This document shows, one piece after another, positions 24,201 to 33,100 of a stretch of DNA of 64,000 nucleotides; within the stretch, counting starts at the first letter, position 1, and each line of letters begins with the position of its first letter. Made by a program: the position numbers and the translations under genes. The notes beneath the pieces were generated by a model. That model did not search any database and had not been told where the DNA came from. It saw only the letters and a list, made by a program, of their open reading frames with translations. The DNA comes from Nymphaea colorata (taxonomy: Eukaryota > Streptophyta > Magnoliopsida > Nymphaeales > Nymphaeaceae), in contig NC_045141.1 of the NCBI RefSeq assembly GCF_008831285.2, positions 26,773,315 through 26,837,314 of the forward strand. The letters are read 5' to 3'.

Positions 24201-24731
24201 GAAAGGCTGTCACTAATTGTGAATTTGATAGATCAACTCAATATCTGATACGTGCATATAGCTAGCAATCTAACATGTCAGAAAGTACGTGCATACCCGA
24301 AGTGGACTTGCAACCTCTAAATTAAGATTAGTGTCGAGTGTTAACTTGTTGGAATTTGTTTATTTTTTTGTGCCTGCAGTATAGCAAATTTTGTGCAAAT
24401 TGTTCATGTTTCTTCTTTGGAATAGGTTCGTCCAAAGCTGCTGAGAGGGGATCTTGCAAGTGTTGCAGATGCACGATTTTGTAGTGCTTACGATGCGAGG
24501 TCAATGTGGCAGGTGGCAGAGATAGCAATGGAATGCACAAGCTTAAAAGCTGCAGAAAGACCAGGCATGAGCACAGTAGTTAGCTATTTGAAGGAAGCCA
24601 TTGAATCATATTTGCTCACTACTGTTTCGGAGGTTGAATCACCATCTAAACCTCTGAGAGGTGCATATGCTCTTAATTCGGGAACGGATACTGAAACTAG
24701 TGTTATTTATGCTGCTCCATCGGCAAGATAG
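6980..24731 (+). CDS. malectin-like LRR receptor kinase B (886 aa, 14 exons; chimeric)
   Basis: Predicted plasma-membrane receptor kinase of the LRR-I type. Exons: 6980-7067, 16114-16657, 17854-18359, 18706-18841, 18933-19004, 19092-19166, 19267-19347, 19944-20092, 20240-20430, 20515-20641, 21989-22051, 22130-22319, 22803-22935, 24426-24731 (2661 nt with stop). Signal peptide about 1-27. Malectin-like domain about 30-380. TGDPC then LRR exons about 425-500. Membrane helix about 520-543. Kinase about 570-840 with IGEGGYG, VAVK, HRD (about 692-694), DFG (712-714) and PGYLDPE, so an active RD kinase is expected. Intron 1 is 9 kb and holds a copia element. Exons 1-7 resemble gene C while exons 8-14 and the 3' flank resemble gene D. 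An in-frame ATG at 6950 would add ten residues. The ligand is unknown; relatives act in immunity or symbiosis. Confidence 0.9.
8082..8718. repeat. 637-bp segment, copy 1 of a near-identical pair
   Basis: Pairs with 26238-26875 in direct orientation. By eye there are about six differences, one of them a single-base indel. Neither copy has a long ORF, LTR-like ends or clear terminal inverted repeats. The inner part around 8520-8640 has an older relative at 15678-15790. Confidence 0.9.
9144..9205. repeat. (TA)n microsatellite, about 31 units
   Basis: A pure alternating TA tract of 62 bases in intron 1 of gene B. It is flanked by related AGCTTCCCACCCAC words at about 9127 and 9325, and the same word occurs at 29642 upstream of gene C. 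Confidence 0.95.
9594..9598. repeat. target-site duplication (left) of copia element
   Basis: CGAAT, repeated exactly at 15048-15052 on the other side of the element. Confidence 0.95.
9599..9881 (+). repeat. 5' LTR of copia element
   Basis: 283 bp, starting TGTTAAGGATAATTATGC. It contains a TATAAATA box at 9807-9814 ahead of GTGTGTGACAGTGAGGC. It differs from the 3' LTR at three positions within bases 41-44 (GTCA here, ATAG there). Confidence 0.95.
9882..9894 (+). other. primer-binding site of copia element
   Basis: TGGTATCAGAGCC directly follows the 5' LTR. This matches the 3' end of plant initiator methionine tRNA, the usual copia primer. Confidence 0.9.
10049..10410 (+). repeat. imperfect tandem duplication in the copia 5' leader
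   Basis: Copy 1 lies about 10049-10203 and copy 2 about 10253-10410. Both carry, in order, a GGCGTC word, GCAACYGTCGAGCA, GAGTTCAT, TTTCCAGG and TTTGGAGATTTCT. The duplication falls between the primer-binding site and the gag start, where packaging signals normally lie. Confidence 0.7.
10628..13096 (+). CDS. copia gag-protease-integrase part of polyprotein (frame breaks at end)
   Basis: Starts at the ATG encoding [10 protein letters not shown]. The gag capsid region (about 20-200) has the YLFWKGQI and W..L...Y patterns of the copia gag/UBN2 family. The CCHC zinc knuckle is C277-x2-C280-x4-H285-x4-C290. The aspartic protease motif DTGA is at 313-316. A pre-integrase HHCC region (WHQRLGH and [10 protein letters not shown]) precedes the integrase core with D507, D570 and E606 (D,D35E, all present). 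The last about 12 codons after the C tract are out of frame and end in TAG at 13094-13096. The element makes replication proteins for itself; it has no role in gene B. Confidence 0.93.
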   Translation: MASLAAAQWNAASSLVSIKLNKDNYLFWKGQIQTVMRSQGLMKYVDGSMSAPSEYIETANNRIEANPAYETWHRSDQLALSWIMATVSEQVLGQILHVETAHEAWVELERSYGTHTPLRIMMLKKELNFIKNDGGDMVSYLDRVKSLANTLAAAGHPISTPDLVQITLNGLPEEYESLVTSVTTSTTIENLTFNGLYDLLLNQEKRIQILKSKRSVSYTSENTQVAFMTYRGRGRANYRGRRGGRFPYQGRQNNYNLFNADPNNNGGQNKAKSIVECQYCGRKGHTAKHCWDIPKAFSAMTLEEAKDEAWYPDTGATNHVTMDDSQMTDKQTYQGGEGIIVGNGSSIPISYVGNMVIQSNGRNFNLCRVLHAPQITKNLLSVSQFTLQNNCSFEFTPFGFYVKDLQTGEVLAQGSRTRAGLYEIRPSNKQVLLADKSHRPASFDIWHQRLGHTNKRSIGILRSKGFIQFSNKEDGICEGCLIGKAHKLPFKSALHKSTRPLELLHVDVWGPSPCESRENFNYYMLLVDDYSRFVWLFPLKYKSDVFKRFVDFKSIVENQLQEKIKILQSDNGGEFTSTQFESFLVDHGIFHRFSCPYTPEQNGLVERKHRHVVEMGLCMLHWSKMPYHFWVDAFRTAVFIINRLPRKHGSQQTPYEILFKHRPDYSLFRIFGSTCYPVLTDYNRHKLDPKTKACVLIGYGVKHKGYMCFDPKEKKTYISRHVFFDENKFGFQGLETASSHNPADINLWRLSLINLSHHHPHLPPTINQGPNHLTSIQSDFTNDTSSPSEPTSQHQEPITSSTPSPPSTSHSPPHRSITSPIQ
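13059..13067 (+). other. nine-C homopolymer at copia frame break
   Basis: The first frame reads sensibly up to this tract and the +1 frame reads sensibly after it ([12 protein letters not shown], then the conserved MITRSMTG). A one-base length change here, or a sequencing error, explains the break. Confidence 0.8.
13059..14885 (+). CDS. copia reverse transcriptase-RNase H part, shifted frame
   Basis: Continues the polyprotein in the +1 frame from the nine-C tract at 13059-13067. The reverse transcriptase has [39 protein letters not shown] and the catalytic YVDD at 13803-13814. RNase H has [14 protein letters not shown] and WCDN, followed by [15 protein letters not shown] and ADGLTKPL. There are no internal stops. 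The frame does not end at the polypurine tract; it runs about 40 codons into the 3' LTR and stops at TGA 14883-14885. Expression would need the frame break to be bypassed or to be absent. Confidence 0.9.
   Translation, partial: PPPTDPSPPLSNDSIPSIPPMTAPSHTHPMITRSMTGHLKPKLFVTIKSPTIIHSQEPVSYKEASQYAEWRRAMDTEFHALQQSQTWELVPRKDHFHVIGSKWVYKHKYHPDGTIARYKARLVAKGYLQEAGVDFNETFSPVIKPTSVRMLLSLAAQFKWDIRQLDFDNAFLNGFLTEEVYMLQPQGYEDPTHPTHVCRLVKALYGLKQAPRAWYMRLSNFLQHLGFHISTSDPSLFISQGCKAFVLVYVDDILVTGPSNEVILKVIHELKQHFSIKDMGRLSYFLGLEVHYLNDCIYLSQRNYLLNILRRTHMENAKASTTPMSSSLKLHKEGLPYDNETFYRSIVGALQYACFTRPDLSFSVNKVCQYMHQPTQDHWKAVKRILRYVQGTLNYGLCFKSTSQPLTLQAYADADWAGCLDDRKSTGGCVLFLGGNAISWFSRKQRTVALSSTEAEYKSLAGGVAELLWNHSLLQEFGFKTDTAPTLWCDNIGALYLATNPVFHARTKHVEIDFHFVRDHISKGHINVQFLRSNEQIADGLTKPLNVALHDQFRTNLNVLDYTIKLRGPVKDNYAKNYPSTVIDETPAYVQQPASPMRNHRDTKSAVT
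14752..14764 (+). other. polypurine tract of copia element
   Basis: AATTGAGGGGGCC lies directly before the 3' LTR start TGTTAAGG. It is the expected plus-strand priming site. Confidence 0.8.
14765..15047 (+). repeat. 3' LTR of copia element
   Basis: 283 bp, matching the 5' LTR except at bases 41-44. It carries its own TATAAATA at 14973-14980, pointing toward exon 2 of gene B about 1.1 kb downstream. The end of the pol frame overlaps its first 121 bases. Confidence 0.95.
15048..15052. repeat. target-site duplication (right) of copia element
   Basis: CGAAT, the exact copy of 9594-9598. Confidence 0.95.
15053..16113 (+). other. gene B intron 1, part after the copia element
   Basis: Contains a block (about 15206-15275) that recurs next to the gene relic at 42418-42485. 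It also has a diverged relative (15678-15790) of the segment duplicated at 8520-8640. It ends in the acceptor ATATCTGCAG before exon 2. The 85-codon ORF at 15194-15451 is unrecognised and probably chance. Confidence 0.65.
17711..17803. repeat. short direct repeat near the gene B intron 2 acceptor
   Basis: AACTTTTCATTTTCCTATTC occurs in both halves (about 17714 and 17783), 50 bases before the acceptor of exon 3. Confidence 0.75.
19367..19448. repeat. 41-bp tandem duplication in gene B intron 7
   Basis: Two adjacent copies (19367-19407 and 19408-19448) of a unit starting CTGCAAATAGTTACT, with one visible substitution. They lie about 60-150 bases before the inferred ectodomain/kinase recombination point. 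Confidence 0.9.
20642..21988 (+). other. gene B intron 10
   Basis: A 1.35-kb intron. Its second half (about 21310-21620) aligns with the gene D intron 10 end (about 52590-52950), for example AGAAAAGAACAG and CTTGTAATCCTTCACATAAT, so both descend from one ancestor. No ORF or element was recognised in it. Confidence 0.65.
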
Positions 24732-24827
24732 AAGGCAGTCTCCATCCTTTCATTTTCCATTGCGTTCATCCTTGATTCTTCACTGTTTCCTTTCCAGGTT
24801 TTCTTCACTGAATTAATGTAAGTTTGT

Positions 24828-24833
24828 AATAAA
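24828..24833 (+). terminator. likely polyadenylation signal of gene B
   Basis: AATAAA in TTTGTAATAAATGTGT, 97 bases after the stop. The same word follows gene D at 57007 and 57026, which supports both the signal and the B-D kinship of the 3' halves. Confidence 0.6.
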
Positions 24834-26237
24834 TGTGTCAGACAACAAATGTTGAGTCAAACTTCAGATATTCCTCTTAGCATTGTCTTCCATAGAAAGT
24901 CATCATCTCAGCGAAGTACGTATTCCCTTTTTGTGTTAGAAGAAATAGCTCTGTTGGAGGACATGACTTCGCATTCCAAATACTACATATTTCAATAACA
25001 TTATGTTGCTTGATGCATTTTCTTATAGCTTTGCTTGCCAAGACAGAATACTGCCTGGAAATCATTACCAATCAACCAAAGTAACAATGTTTTTCTTCTC
25101 GACGATGAGTCTATTATCACTTCAAATTTTAGTTGTGTCAGGGAAAGTTGTTTTGGTCTCACAGGACTAGCCAATCCAATCCATGAGGGACATGTTTATT
25201 AGAGACCAATTAGATCAAAGATTTAGTCATTAATTTATCTTCCCTTCAAGTCAAAGAACATATCTTAGGCCGTTACATGCGCCTTTCTCTCATAGGTTGC
25301 TGACTCATGCTAATTAATATACATGGAGGCTCTTAAGTACCAAACATTCTTACTAAATATCGATTTCACATTCAGGCACTTTCGACTTTTTTTTTTGTTT
25401 ACATAACATTATTCTTCTAGACTTTTGCTATCACTTTTGACTCTAGATAGTGGGACTTCTAAACGATTTTTTTTACCAAGTTTTGGATTACCTAATTATA
25501 TATTAAAAAAATTATAAGGCCGAATGAATTTGTTTGAAAACTAGAATAACCGTGTCAACCTCCCAAAAGGCAGAGCACTGTCCCATCCAAATCTCATTGA
25601 TTTGCACGAGAGACCGTTTGCCTCACTCCGTTGTCCTGTGCCTGCCAATCTCATCGCCGCTCAAACAGCTGTCGGAGAAAGGTACACCTAACATCGCTTT
25701 AAGCCTTTTGCCTGAATAACTCGACCTCAAGAAAGCTAGCTGTAATCCGGCCGAATTAAACCATTAACGAATGCTGAGTTCACTCACAGAGGCCATCTCC
25801 TCCCCCGGCCCCCAAGCATCTGATTTTGTAAAAAAAAAAAACAGGTTATAATTTATAAAAGAATTTTTGGCCTATTTTGAAAAATATAGTTCGACCCCAA
25901 TAAAAATTGTAGGGAATTGTAGTTTGGCCTTCCTAAAAATAATGATCGACAATAAAAGAATGAAGATCAATATTAACGGCCTCACATTTTGACCGCTTAA
26001 CACGTTCCTTTTTTCGAAATGGGCTTTTAACCCATCACTTGTGTTTTCTTTTTTTGTTTGGTAATATAGAACTCGGCAGAAAAGAAATAACGAGGGCACC
26101 ATTGGTTCGCAACATTGTCTGCATACGTTTTGGTGGTGGGTTTCAACTTCCAAATTGGGCGTGATTCCACACTCCTCATCCTCTCCATCGAAGCAGAGCA
26201 AACGAAAAAGGGAGAAAATGTGCTCTTTTAAGCAGCA

Positions 26238-26875
26238 TTAAAGTTTCACCTAAACAGGTGTATTAAACCTCCAGAACGGCCGAAACCCTCCTGAAACAAA
26301 TTTTATATTTGTTTGTTGTTTATTCGTTTTGTATGAAATTATTGAGGTCTGACATCCATCATTATCATTGTATGTTTCATAGATATTGATTTTATGTCGT
26401 TTCCCTGGTTCATTCCCTTTCTTTCCCGAGCACCACCTCTTTCATATTTATCTTTGAAAGATTTTGACCAATAAATTAACCAACTTTTAGAGATTTTGAA
26501 GAGAAGACAAGGTAGTGCTTGCAGTTAACTGCTAAGGCATAGATGATTTTTGTCAATTGCCTTGTCACCGTATTTTTGGTTTTTGAATTTTCATTTTGTC
26601 GGCTCTTTCTCTTTCTCTCCTCTTATTGGCACATATGAAACTTCCAACAAGCACTGCCAGTCTGCCCCACGCCGTGAGCAAAATGCCCAACAAACAGTGG
26701 ACCGGGAAGTTCCGACCTAATTCGTTAATGGCCAAGAGGGAGAGAGAAACACCGCCAGAACAGTAGAACGGGAGAGGGAGACAATGTTCGGACAGGAGAA
26801 TGGAAGGGCGAGGGCATGTTCATTTTCAAAGATTAATAAGCAAAGGCATTTTGGTCCAATCAATGACCATTTAAC
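26238..26875. repeat. 638-bp segment, copy 2 of a near-identical pair
   Basis: Direct copy of 8082-8718 with about six differences by eye, four of them in the first 50 bases. Flanks differ completely beyond TTAAAG on the left and CCATTTAAC on the right. Confidence 0.9.
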
Positions 26876-27099
26876 AATTGGATTTGTCGCACCGAGACTT
26901 CGCTTTCATTCCAGGACATATAATACTCAAAGTCTTGTCTGACTAATAACATAAGTTGATACTGAAAGTCTTGGTAGAAGGTGGAATTTCGAAACCAATA
27001 ATGGAATGGCTTCTCTGCATCTTCCCCCACTCCAGTGTAGACGGGGCCATGATGTTGAGTGTTGACAACCTATGCATCTCCCAATTGGTGTTACGCTCT

Positions 27100-27410
27100 T
27101 TACCCCGTCATAGACGGGCAGCGCAACTCAAAAATGCCCTTTCATTTTAAGTTACAAGCCAAACACGTAGAGTTTGCATTTTATATTAAAAGATTGGGGA
27201 TAATAGAACAAGGCGTCTTTAATTAAAATTAGAAAGGATGTTGACATAACCTGTTTGTATCTCTCAATTTCTTTGCCCTTGCCCCCTCATAGACGGCACC
27301 GTCTAAGACGGGTGTTGTACCCCCAAACTTGTCTACATCACTCAATCGCATTGCCCTTCCCCCTTCATAGACGGGACCGTCTTAGACCGGGTGTTCTACA
27401 CAGCTTGTCT
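27100..27410. repeat. degenerate repeat with TAGACGG inverted pairs
   Basis: Perfect short palindromes TAGACGG-CA-CCGTCTA (about 27290) and AGACGG-GA-CCGTCT (about 27370) lie in two related arms of about 75 bases, each with CTCAAT, GCCCTT, CATAGACGG and GGTGTT words. A single related word occurs at 27040 and another at 27110. Confidence 0.55.
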
Positions 27411-27474
27411 ACATTTCTCAAATATCCTCAAAAATAATGTTTGTCCATTCATCAAAATTAGCAAAGGAACACTT

Positions 27475-27710
27475 AACCTAAGCACTTCAGAACTAGGTAT
27501 CGATAATCATTGGCTTTAGCAGCCACAATTTATATATTAGTGAGTGAGTGAATGAGTGACGATTTCAACTATCTACCGTCACCCAATCGTCTAACTATGG
27601 TGTAACCTAAGCATTTCCATAATTGAGACCTCAAGAACTAGGTAACATAATCATTGGCTTTAGCTTTAGCAGCCACAATGGCACAATCTACATATGAGTG
27701 AGAAAAAGGT
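27475..27710. repeat. approximate direct repeat
   Basis: CCTAAGCA, GAACTAGGTA, ATAATCATTGGCTTTAGC and AGCCACAAT, then TGAGTGAG, occur in the same order twice (about 27477-27555 and 27607-27700). Confidence 0.65.
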
Positions 27711-29061
27711 ATGAACTTTTACTATGTTATGAAAATGTTCATCGCCTTTTTTTATTTTTCTCTTATTTACCTATCATAATGCAACAAATGTGTTGAGTAG
27801 ATGGCTGGATAACTATCAAAAGCTAGAGTTACCATGCAATTTATATTATACATATGTGTGTGTGTTTTAACAAGGTCCTTCGTATGGATGGGATTTTCAT
27901 ACTCATAAATTTATGAATCCATATAAAACTGATGCTTTGCTAAGGTGTAGATAAAATTCGACAGAAGATTAACAACCTGAACTTTTAGCTCAAGAAATTA
28001 TTTCCTTTTTTGTTAAAAAAATAAATTCACGTATATCGTCTTGCATATTTAGATACGAAAGTTTCATCAAGCTACGAAAATTCAAAATATATGGCTGAAC
28101 GAATTAGTCAACGGATCGATCCTACACATTTTCTGTATATATTATTGTTAGAAAGGTTTTGAGTTTTTCCCGTAATTGGTGTCAAACCTAGGTTTTGTTG
28201 AAGAGCGGATTCCTATTTACTTGTAAGTCATTTGACTTACTGCACGTGTGAATTATAATTATGTTGAATATTTTATAAAGATGCTTTCATATTTGTGCAA
28301 AATGCTTCTACTCTAAGTAAAGAATGTCGGAAAGTTCAACCATTGTAAATTGGAGCTCTTGTAAGGCATGGATGCATACCCACACATCTATGGCACTAAA
28401 TTAGATCCAACAAAAAAGACCTTCAAATCTAACCAAAATACAAAAGAAATTTATGCCCAAAATCTCTAAAACCCATAGTTGTCGCCGGCTGTTTCAATGA
28501 TTCAGATTGCTTTTTCCACCCAAATCTCTGCCGCTTTTTACTTTGATCAATTGCTGGAAATCTTAACAAACCTTTTAATAAACAGGTGAAAGCACATAAG
28601 AACTGCAAGAATGAGGCAAGAATCCATTCCGTTTTCACAGATATAGCAGAAAAGGTGAAAACTGAAAGAGACGACTCTGAACCATTAAAGTTTAGATGTG
28701 ATTTTTCTCTTTTAAAACGCTTAGGTGATTTCCAATCTAAACACATTTAGCAATCAAAGTAGTGTAAGGAATCACCATTTAAGCTTTAAAATATCTGATC
28801 TTTTAAAATGAAAATGGGCTGCCATAAAATGGCATTTTCTACTCTGCTGTATTCCAACACCAAACGACCTTCACCATCCAACTTAGAAAGAGAGAGAGAG
28901 AGATGTCGATGGAGAGGGAAGGAATGATAGGAGACGAATGGAAAAAAGAGTGATCTATTCGTCGACCCTTCCTTCCCTTTCGTTGAAAAGGTTTAAAATG
29001 TGGAAGCAAAGAAAAATACACAAAAAGTTCTGATGATATGAACCGTCCGAACAACACAGAT

Positions 29062-29626
29062 TGAGCTCGAGTTTGGCTGGCTAGAACTTGGCTCGACTCA
29101 TGTTTAGTGAGTTCGAGTTGTCACTAGCTTTTTATCTTCAACTTGAGCTCGACTCAAGAAGCTGCCACTGAGCTGGAAGTTCGTTTACTACTTCTTCACC
29201 CGTCTTTTTTGTGGTGGTATCGTGATGTCCTCGGTAATGGCACCTGCTGCCATGAGGAGTGGTTAAAGGGGGGGTGAAAAAAAGAGGAAACAGAAGAAGA
29301 GAACTTGGTGAGAAAAAGGGGAGGAAAAATGGAGATGGTGATTGATTGATTGAAAATGATAAAATTTCGGTTTAATAATGAAAAAAGAAAAGGAAGTATG
29401 GCTGCGTCCGTAAAATTTTTAAAAAATACAAAACAAAAAAAAAGAGAAAAAATAAAAAAGTGAAAAAAAATAAAGATCAAGTTCGTCTAACTCAAATTCG
29501 GCTCGTTAAGTTTACATTTAAGCTCGAGATTGACTCGTATAAAAACGAGTCGAGCTCGAGTCGAGTTTACTCGAGCTGAGCCCGAGTTGGCTCGACTGGT
29601 TGTGCAGCTCAGTAACAAAGCAATAG
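29062..29626. repeat. TCGAGCT-rich element inserted upstream of gene C
   Basis: Dense GAGCTCGAG and CGAGTCGAGCTCGAG words at both ends around an AT-rich core. A 25-base word at 29037-29061 and the CAAGCTTCCCACCCACC word near 29640 flank it. The same two words lie only about 95 bases apart in gene B intron 1 (9011-9140), so the segment looks inserted. Element class is unknown. Confidence 0.5.
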
Positions 29627-30000
29627 ACATTTTATATAACAAGCTTCCCACCCACCGTAAATAGGGAAGCATTAGACCTAAAACAATCCTTGTTTATGAA
29701 TGTCAGGCATCCTGTAAACCACACGGCATTAAGTCGGTGTCATGCTGGTCTCATTTTGCTGGGTACAATGTAAGATATGGAAAAAGTGGTTATTATCGCT
29801 TAAAATTAATTTTTTAACAAAATAAATTTAACTTATCAAGGCATAAACAGTAAGGCATAAACAACTTTACCAACTGGGATCCGGCAATATATCAGTTTCC
29901 CATTCTTTCTGGGACCTGCTTAATAAGGTTGAGCAGGACGTCTTTTACAAAATGGAAAAAATAAAAAGCGGAAAAAGACTGATTTGAGTTGAATGTAGAG

Positions 30001-30025
30001 TTGACAGGCGTGAAAGAATTGTCAA
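30001..30025 (+). promoter_or_regulatory. inverted TTGACA pair upstream of gene C
   Basis: TTGACA at 30001-30006 and its complement TGTCAA at 30020-30025 are W-box-like cores about 100 bases before the ATG. A CATATATGG sequence at 30069 may serve as TATA box. Confidence 0.35.
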
Positions 30026-30124
30026 CAAAATGAAATGGGACCCTGGAAAAGAGTAAGGTAGAGGGAGCATATATGGCTTCCGTTGTATGTGAGAGATCGG
30101 GTTCTGCACAAACTCGGGGGGAAG

Positions 30125-33100
30125 ATGAGCACTCTGCTCACTGTTGTGATCTTTGGCTCCTTGTTATGGGAAATACTAGTGCATCTCTCCCTCGCCATGG
30201 GGCAGCCCTCAGCAGGTACTCTTCCTTCCAACCATAAAATTGAAAACTCTTATTTCCCTATTCCAAGAGGACCTTTTGGGCCTCCCTTTTGCTTTTGGAT
30301 TTTTAGGCCGTTGATCCTGAACATATCTGGACTGGAAAACACGAAGGTGCTATCATATCATATCTGAATTTTGAATGCATGCAAACTCCATATTTGCTGA
30401 TCATTCATTCGCGTTAAAATGCCGATCGAGTAATTGGACGAGGAAACTTATTATCTGGGGCCGTGCCTGGGCTACGGATCCGGCCTTTTGGAATTAGATA
30501 TATATCGACATGCCTGAATTAATCCAATATACTTCCACCATGCCTCAAGTGACTTGAATAGACGCTGCTTATAATTGCAGTTGAAAAATAAAGCTTCCGG
30601 ACTCCAAAACTCATATGTACTCCAACAGAAGTTAGCACGCGAGAAAAGTCGCGAGAACGTGCACTTTTCCACTAAATTTGCATCTAGTTCAGATCCTGAT
30701 CTGAATCCAGATAAAAACTAGTTTTAAATGCTCGATTGATTATGGGGGAAGTGGAGCCAGCAGAGAATTAAAAAATTAACAGGAGTCGGGCTTCCGTTAT
30801 TTTATCTTTTTCGATTTCCGATTTTGTCCTGACATTTAAGGCGATTAATCAAAATTTGTGCAGGATTCATAAATATTGACTGCGGCAGCCATTTTGAAAG
30901 TAATGTAGATCCCTATACTAATGTCACATACTTTTCCGATTCCAAGCTCATGGAATTTGGTGAAATTAAGAGTCCCGACTCCAGTTATATTGAGGACAGG
31001 TTGAAATACCTCTGGAAGGTTAGGACCTTCCCAAAGGGAAACAGGACTTGTTACAAGTTGCAGCCCGTCACTCCCGGCTCCAAGTATTTGATTCGGCCTA
31101 ATTTCTTGTATGGGAATTTCGATGGATTGAATTCGTTCCCTCAGTTTGATTTGTACCTCGACAACACATTTGCGCAGACGGTCAATGCCTCGGTATCAGA
31201 GTGGCAGGTCTACGAGTTCATAGTGAAGGCAACAAGGAGCTGCCTGACGCTTTGCCTGTGCAGGACAAACGAGCGTGACCCTTTCATATCAGCCATTGAG
31301 CTTCGCCCCATGCCCGATGCCATTTATCCTGTCGTCAATGCTACACTGGCTCTCAATATGCTGTCTAGACAAAATTTTGGAAGACGGGATCGCAACTGGT
31401 ACAGGTTCGTAGCTTCGCAAAATGATGTTGACTTTTTTCTGACTTTAGTTGCATCTCTTCGCATCAACTTAACTTGAGACCACAAAGCATGAGATCGAGA
31501 TTTTTAAACATCTGAAATTAAGTAGAATCTTGAAATATACGTGTGTGTTTTAAGTAGAATCCTGAAATATACGTATACGTATGTGTGTCTGTTATATAGA
31601 TCACGATAAATCAATCGTCACAGCTTGTCTGGTAAATTGAATCAATCAGCCAATAGTTCGATTCGAATCAACCAATTGTGGCCAACTTTAATGAGAACTA
31701 CTGATTCTATAATTTTTTTTGTTCTGTGTATTGACGATTTAAACTTAAATATAAAAGAATATGGACGCTCTACCTCCAACAGAATCTTTCGGAAAGACTG
31801 AAACACTAAAACATTACTATAGATGAGAAGGAACTATTTTTTGCCAAAATCAATATGAAATATGATTTTGAGCATCTCTCTAATGGGGGGTTTATATATT
31901 ATCAACCACAATATTAAATTTTGAAGAGGTCTCCAACTGCTCCAAGGTGCATAACATAGCTGATAAGTGAATAAAGAAATGTGTCTTTATTTGGATTCCT
32001 ATGTGCACTGTGTCTTTTAACACCCCGTTTGATGGCGATGACTTTTTTTATGGAAGATTTTTTTAAGAAAAAAAATGCAAGGTAAGTGTCCCGTCAAGAT
32101 TTTTTTTTTTTTTTTTTAATCAGGCTATGTTTGATGGCCTGAAATTTTTTTTTCAGGTAAAATATTCAATGTTTGGTGGGCACGAAAAACTTACTGCTCT
32201 GAACGAATTTATATAACACCATCCCTTTAATAGGTTCAGAAAGACAAAGAATGGGGAACCAAGAAATGAATGAGCTCTTTGACACACAAAAAATGATGGC
32301 AAAGGAAACGAGACAAGAGCAGCACATCTTCAGAGATTAGGACGTACCCATGAACATCTGATCTCATGTATGCATATATGTATGCTCATGCCTATCTCTG
32401 GTTTTGCATCCAGGTTCCCCGATGATACTTTGGATCGCATCTGGTGGTCCCCAGTATCGAACGGTTTGGGTTCTATCAATACCACAGAATCTATTTCACC
32501 AACAGATGACCAGTATGTGCCACCGTCGTTCGTGATGCAGACTGCTGATATCAATTTAGACGCCAAACGAGGAATACAATGGAGTTCAACAACTATCGCG
32601 CAAGATGCCGACTTGTTCATGTGCATACATTTTGCAGAACTCAAAAAATTGGAGCCCAACGAGACCAGAGAATTCGACATCACCGTGGATTCCAAACCAT
32701 GGCATGGTGCCTTCAGTCCTACATATCTAACTGCCACAACCCTATGTTCCACAAGCATCTACCGATCGCAGAACAACCTGGTGGAGTTTAATCCAACGGA
32801 ACGCTCTACACTTTCACCAATCGTAAACGCGATGGAACTTTATGCCGTTCTGCAGTTGTCCGGTTCTGCAACCGATGATGCAGATGGTCAGTGAGGCTTT
32901 TCCTATGAACCCAATTGTCTTCACGCTTTTCCTATGAACCCAATTGTCTTCACGCATTACTCCGGGGCTCAAGACTTTTCCATTAGCCATAATGCTAAAA
33001 TATCCGTGCAGCAACCTCTGTTTCGGACATAATTAGGAGTATATTGCCAGTTAATTGTTTTTCATGCATCTACCTATACCTACCTCAAAAAGTAGGCAGA

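Larger units (their letters stand above)
24834..29930. other. spacer between genes B and C
   Basis: No gene I can support. It contains the near-identical segment copy 26238-26875, a palindromic TAGACGG repeat (about 27100-27410), an approximate direct repeat (27475-27710), and the TCGAG-rich insertion (29062-29626). ORFs such as the minus-strand 105 codons at 28429-28746 match nothing I know. Confidence 0.6.

Noticed and set aside
28429-28746. 105-codon minus-strand ORF in the B-C spacer
   Set aside because: No recognised motif, no paralogue, and composition like the surrounding AT-rich DNA.
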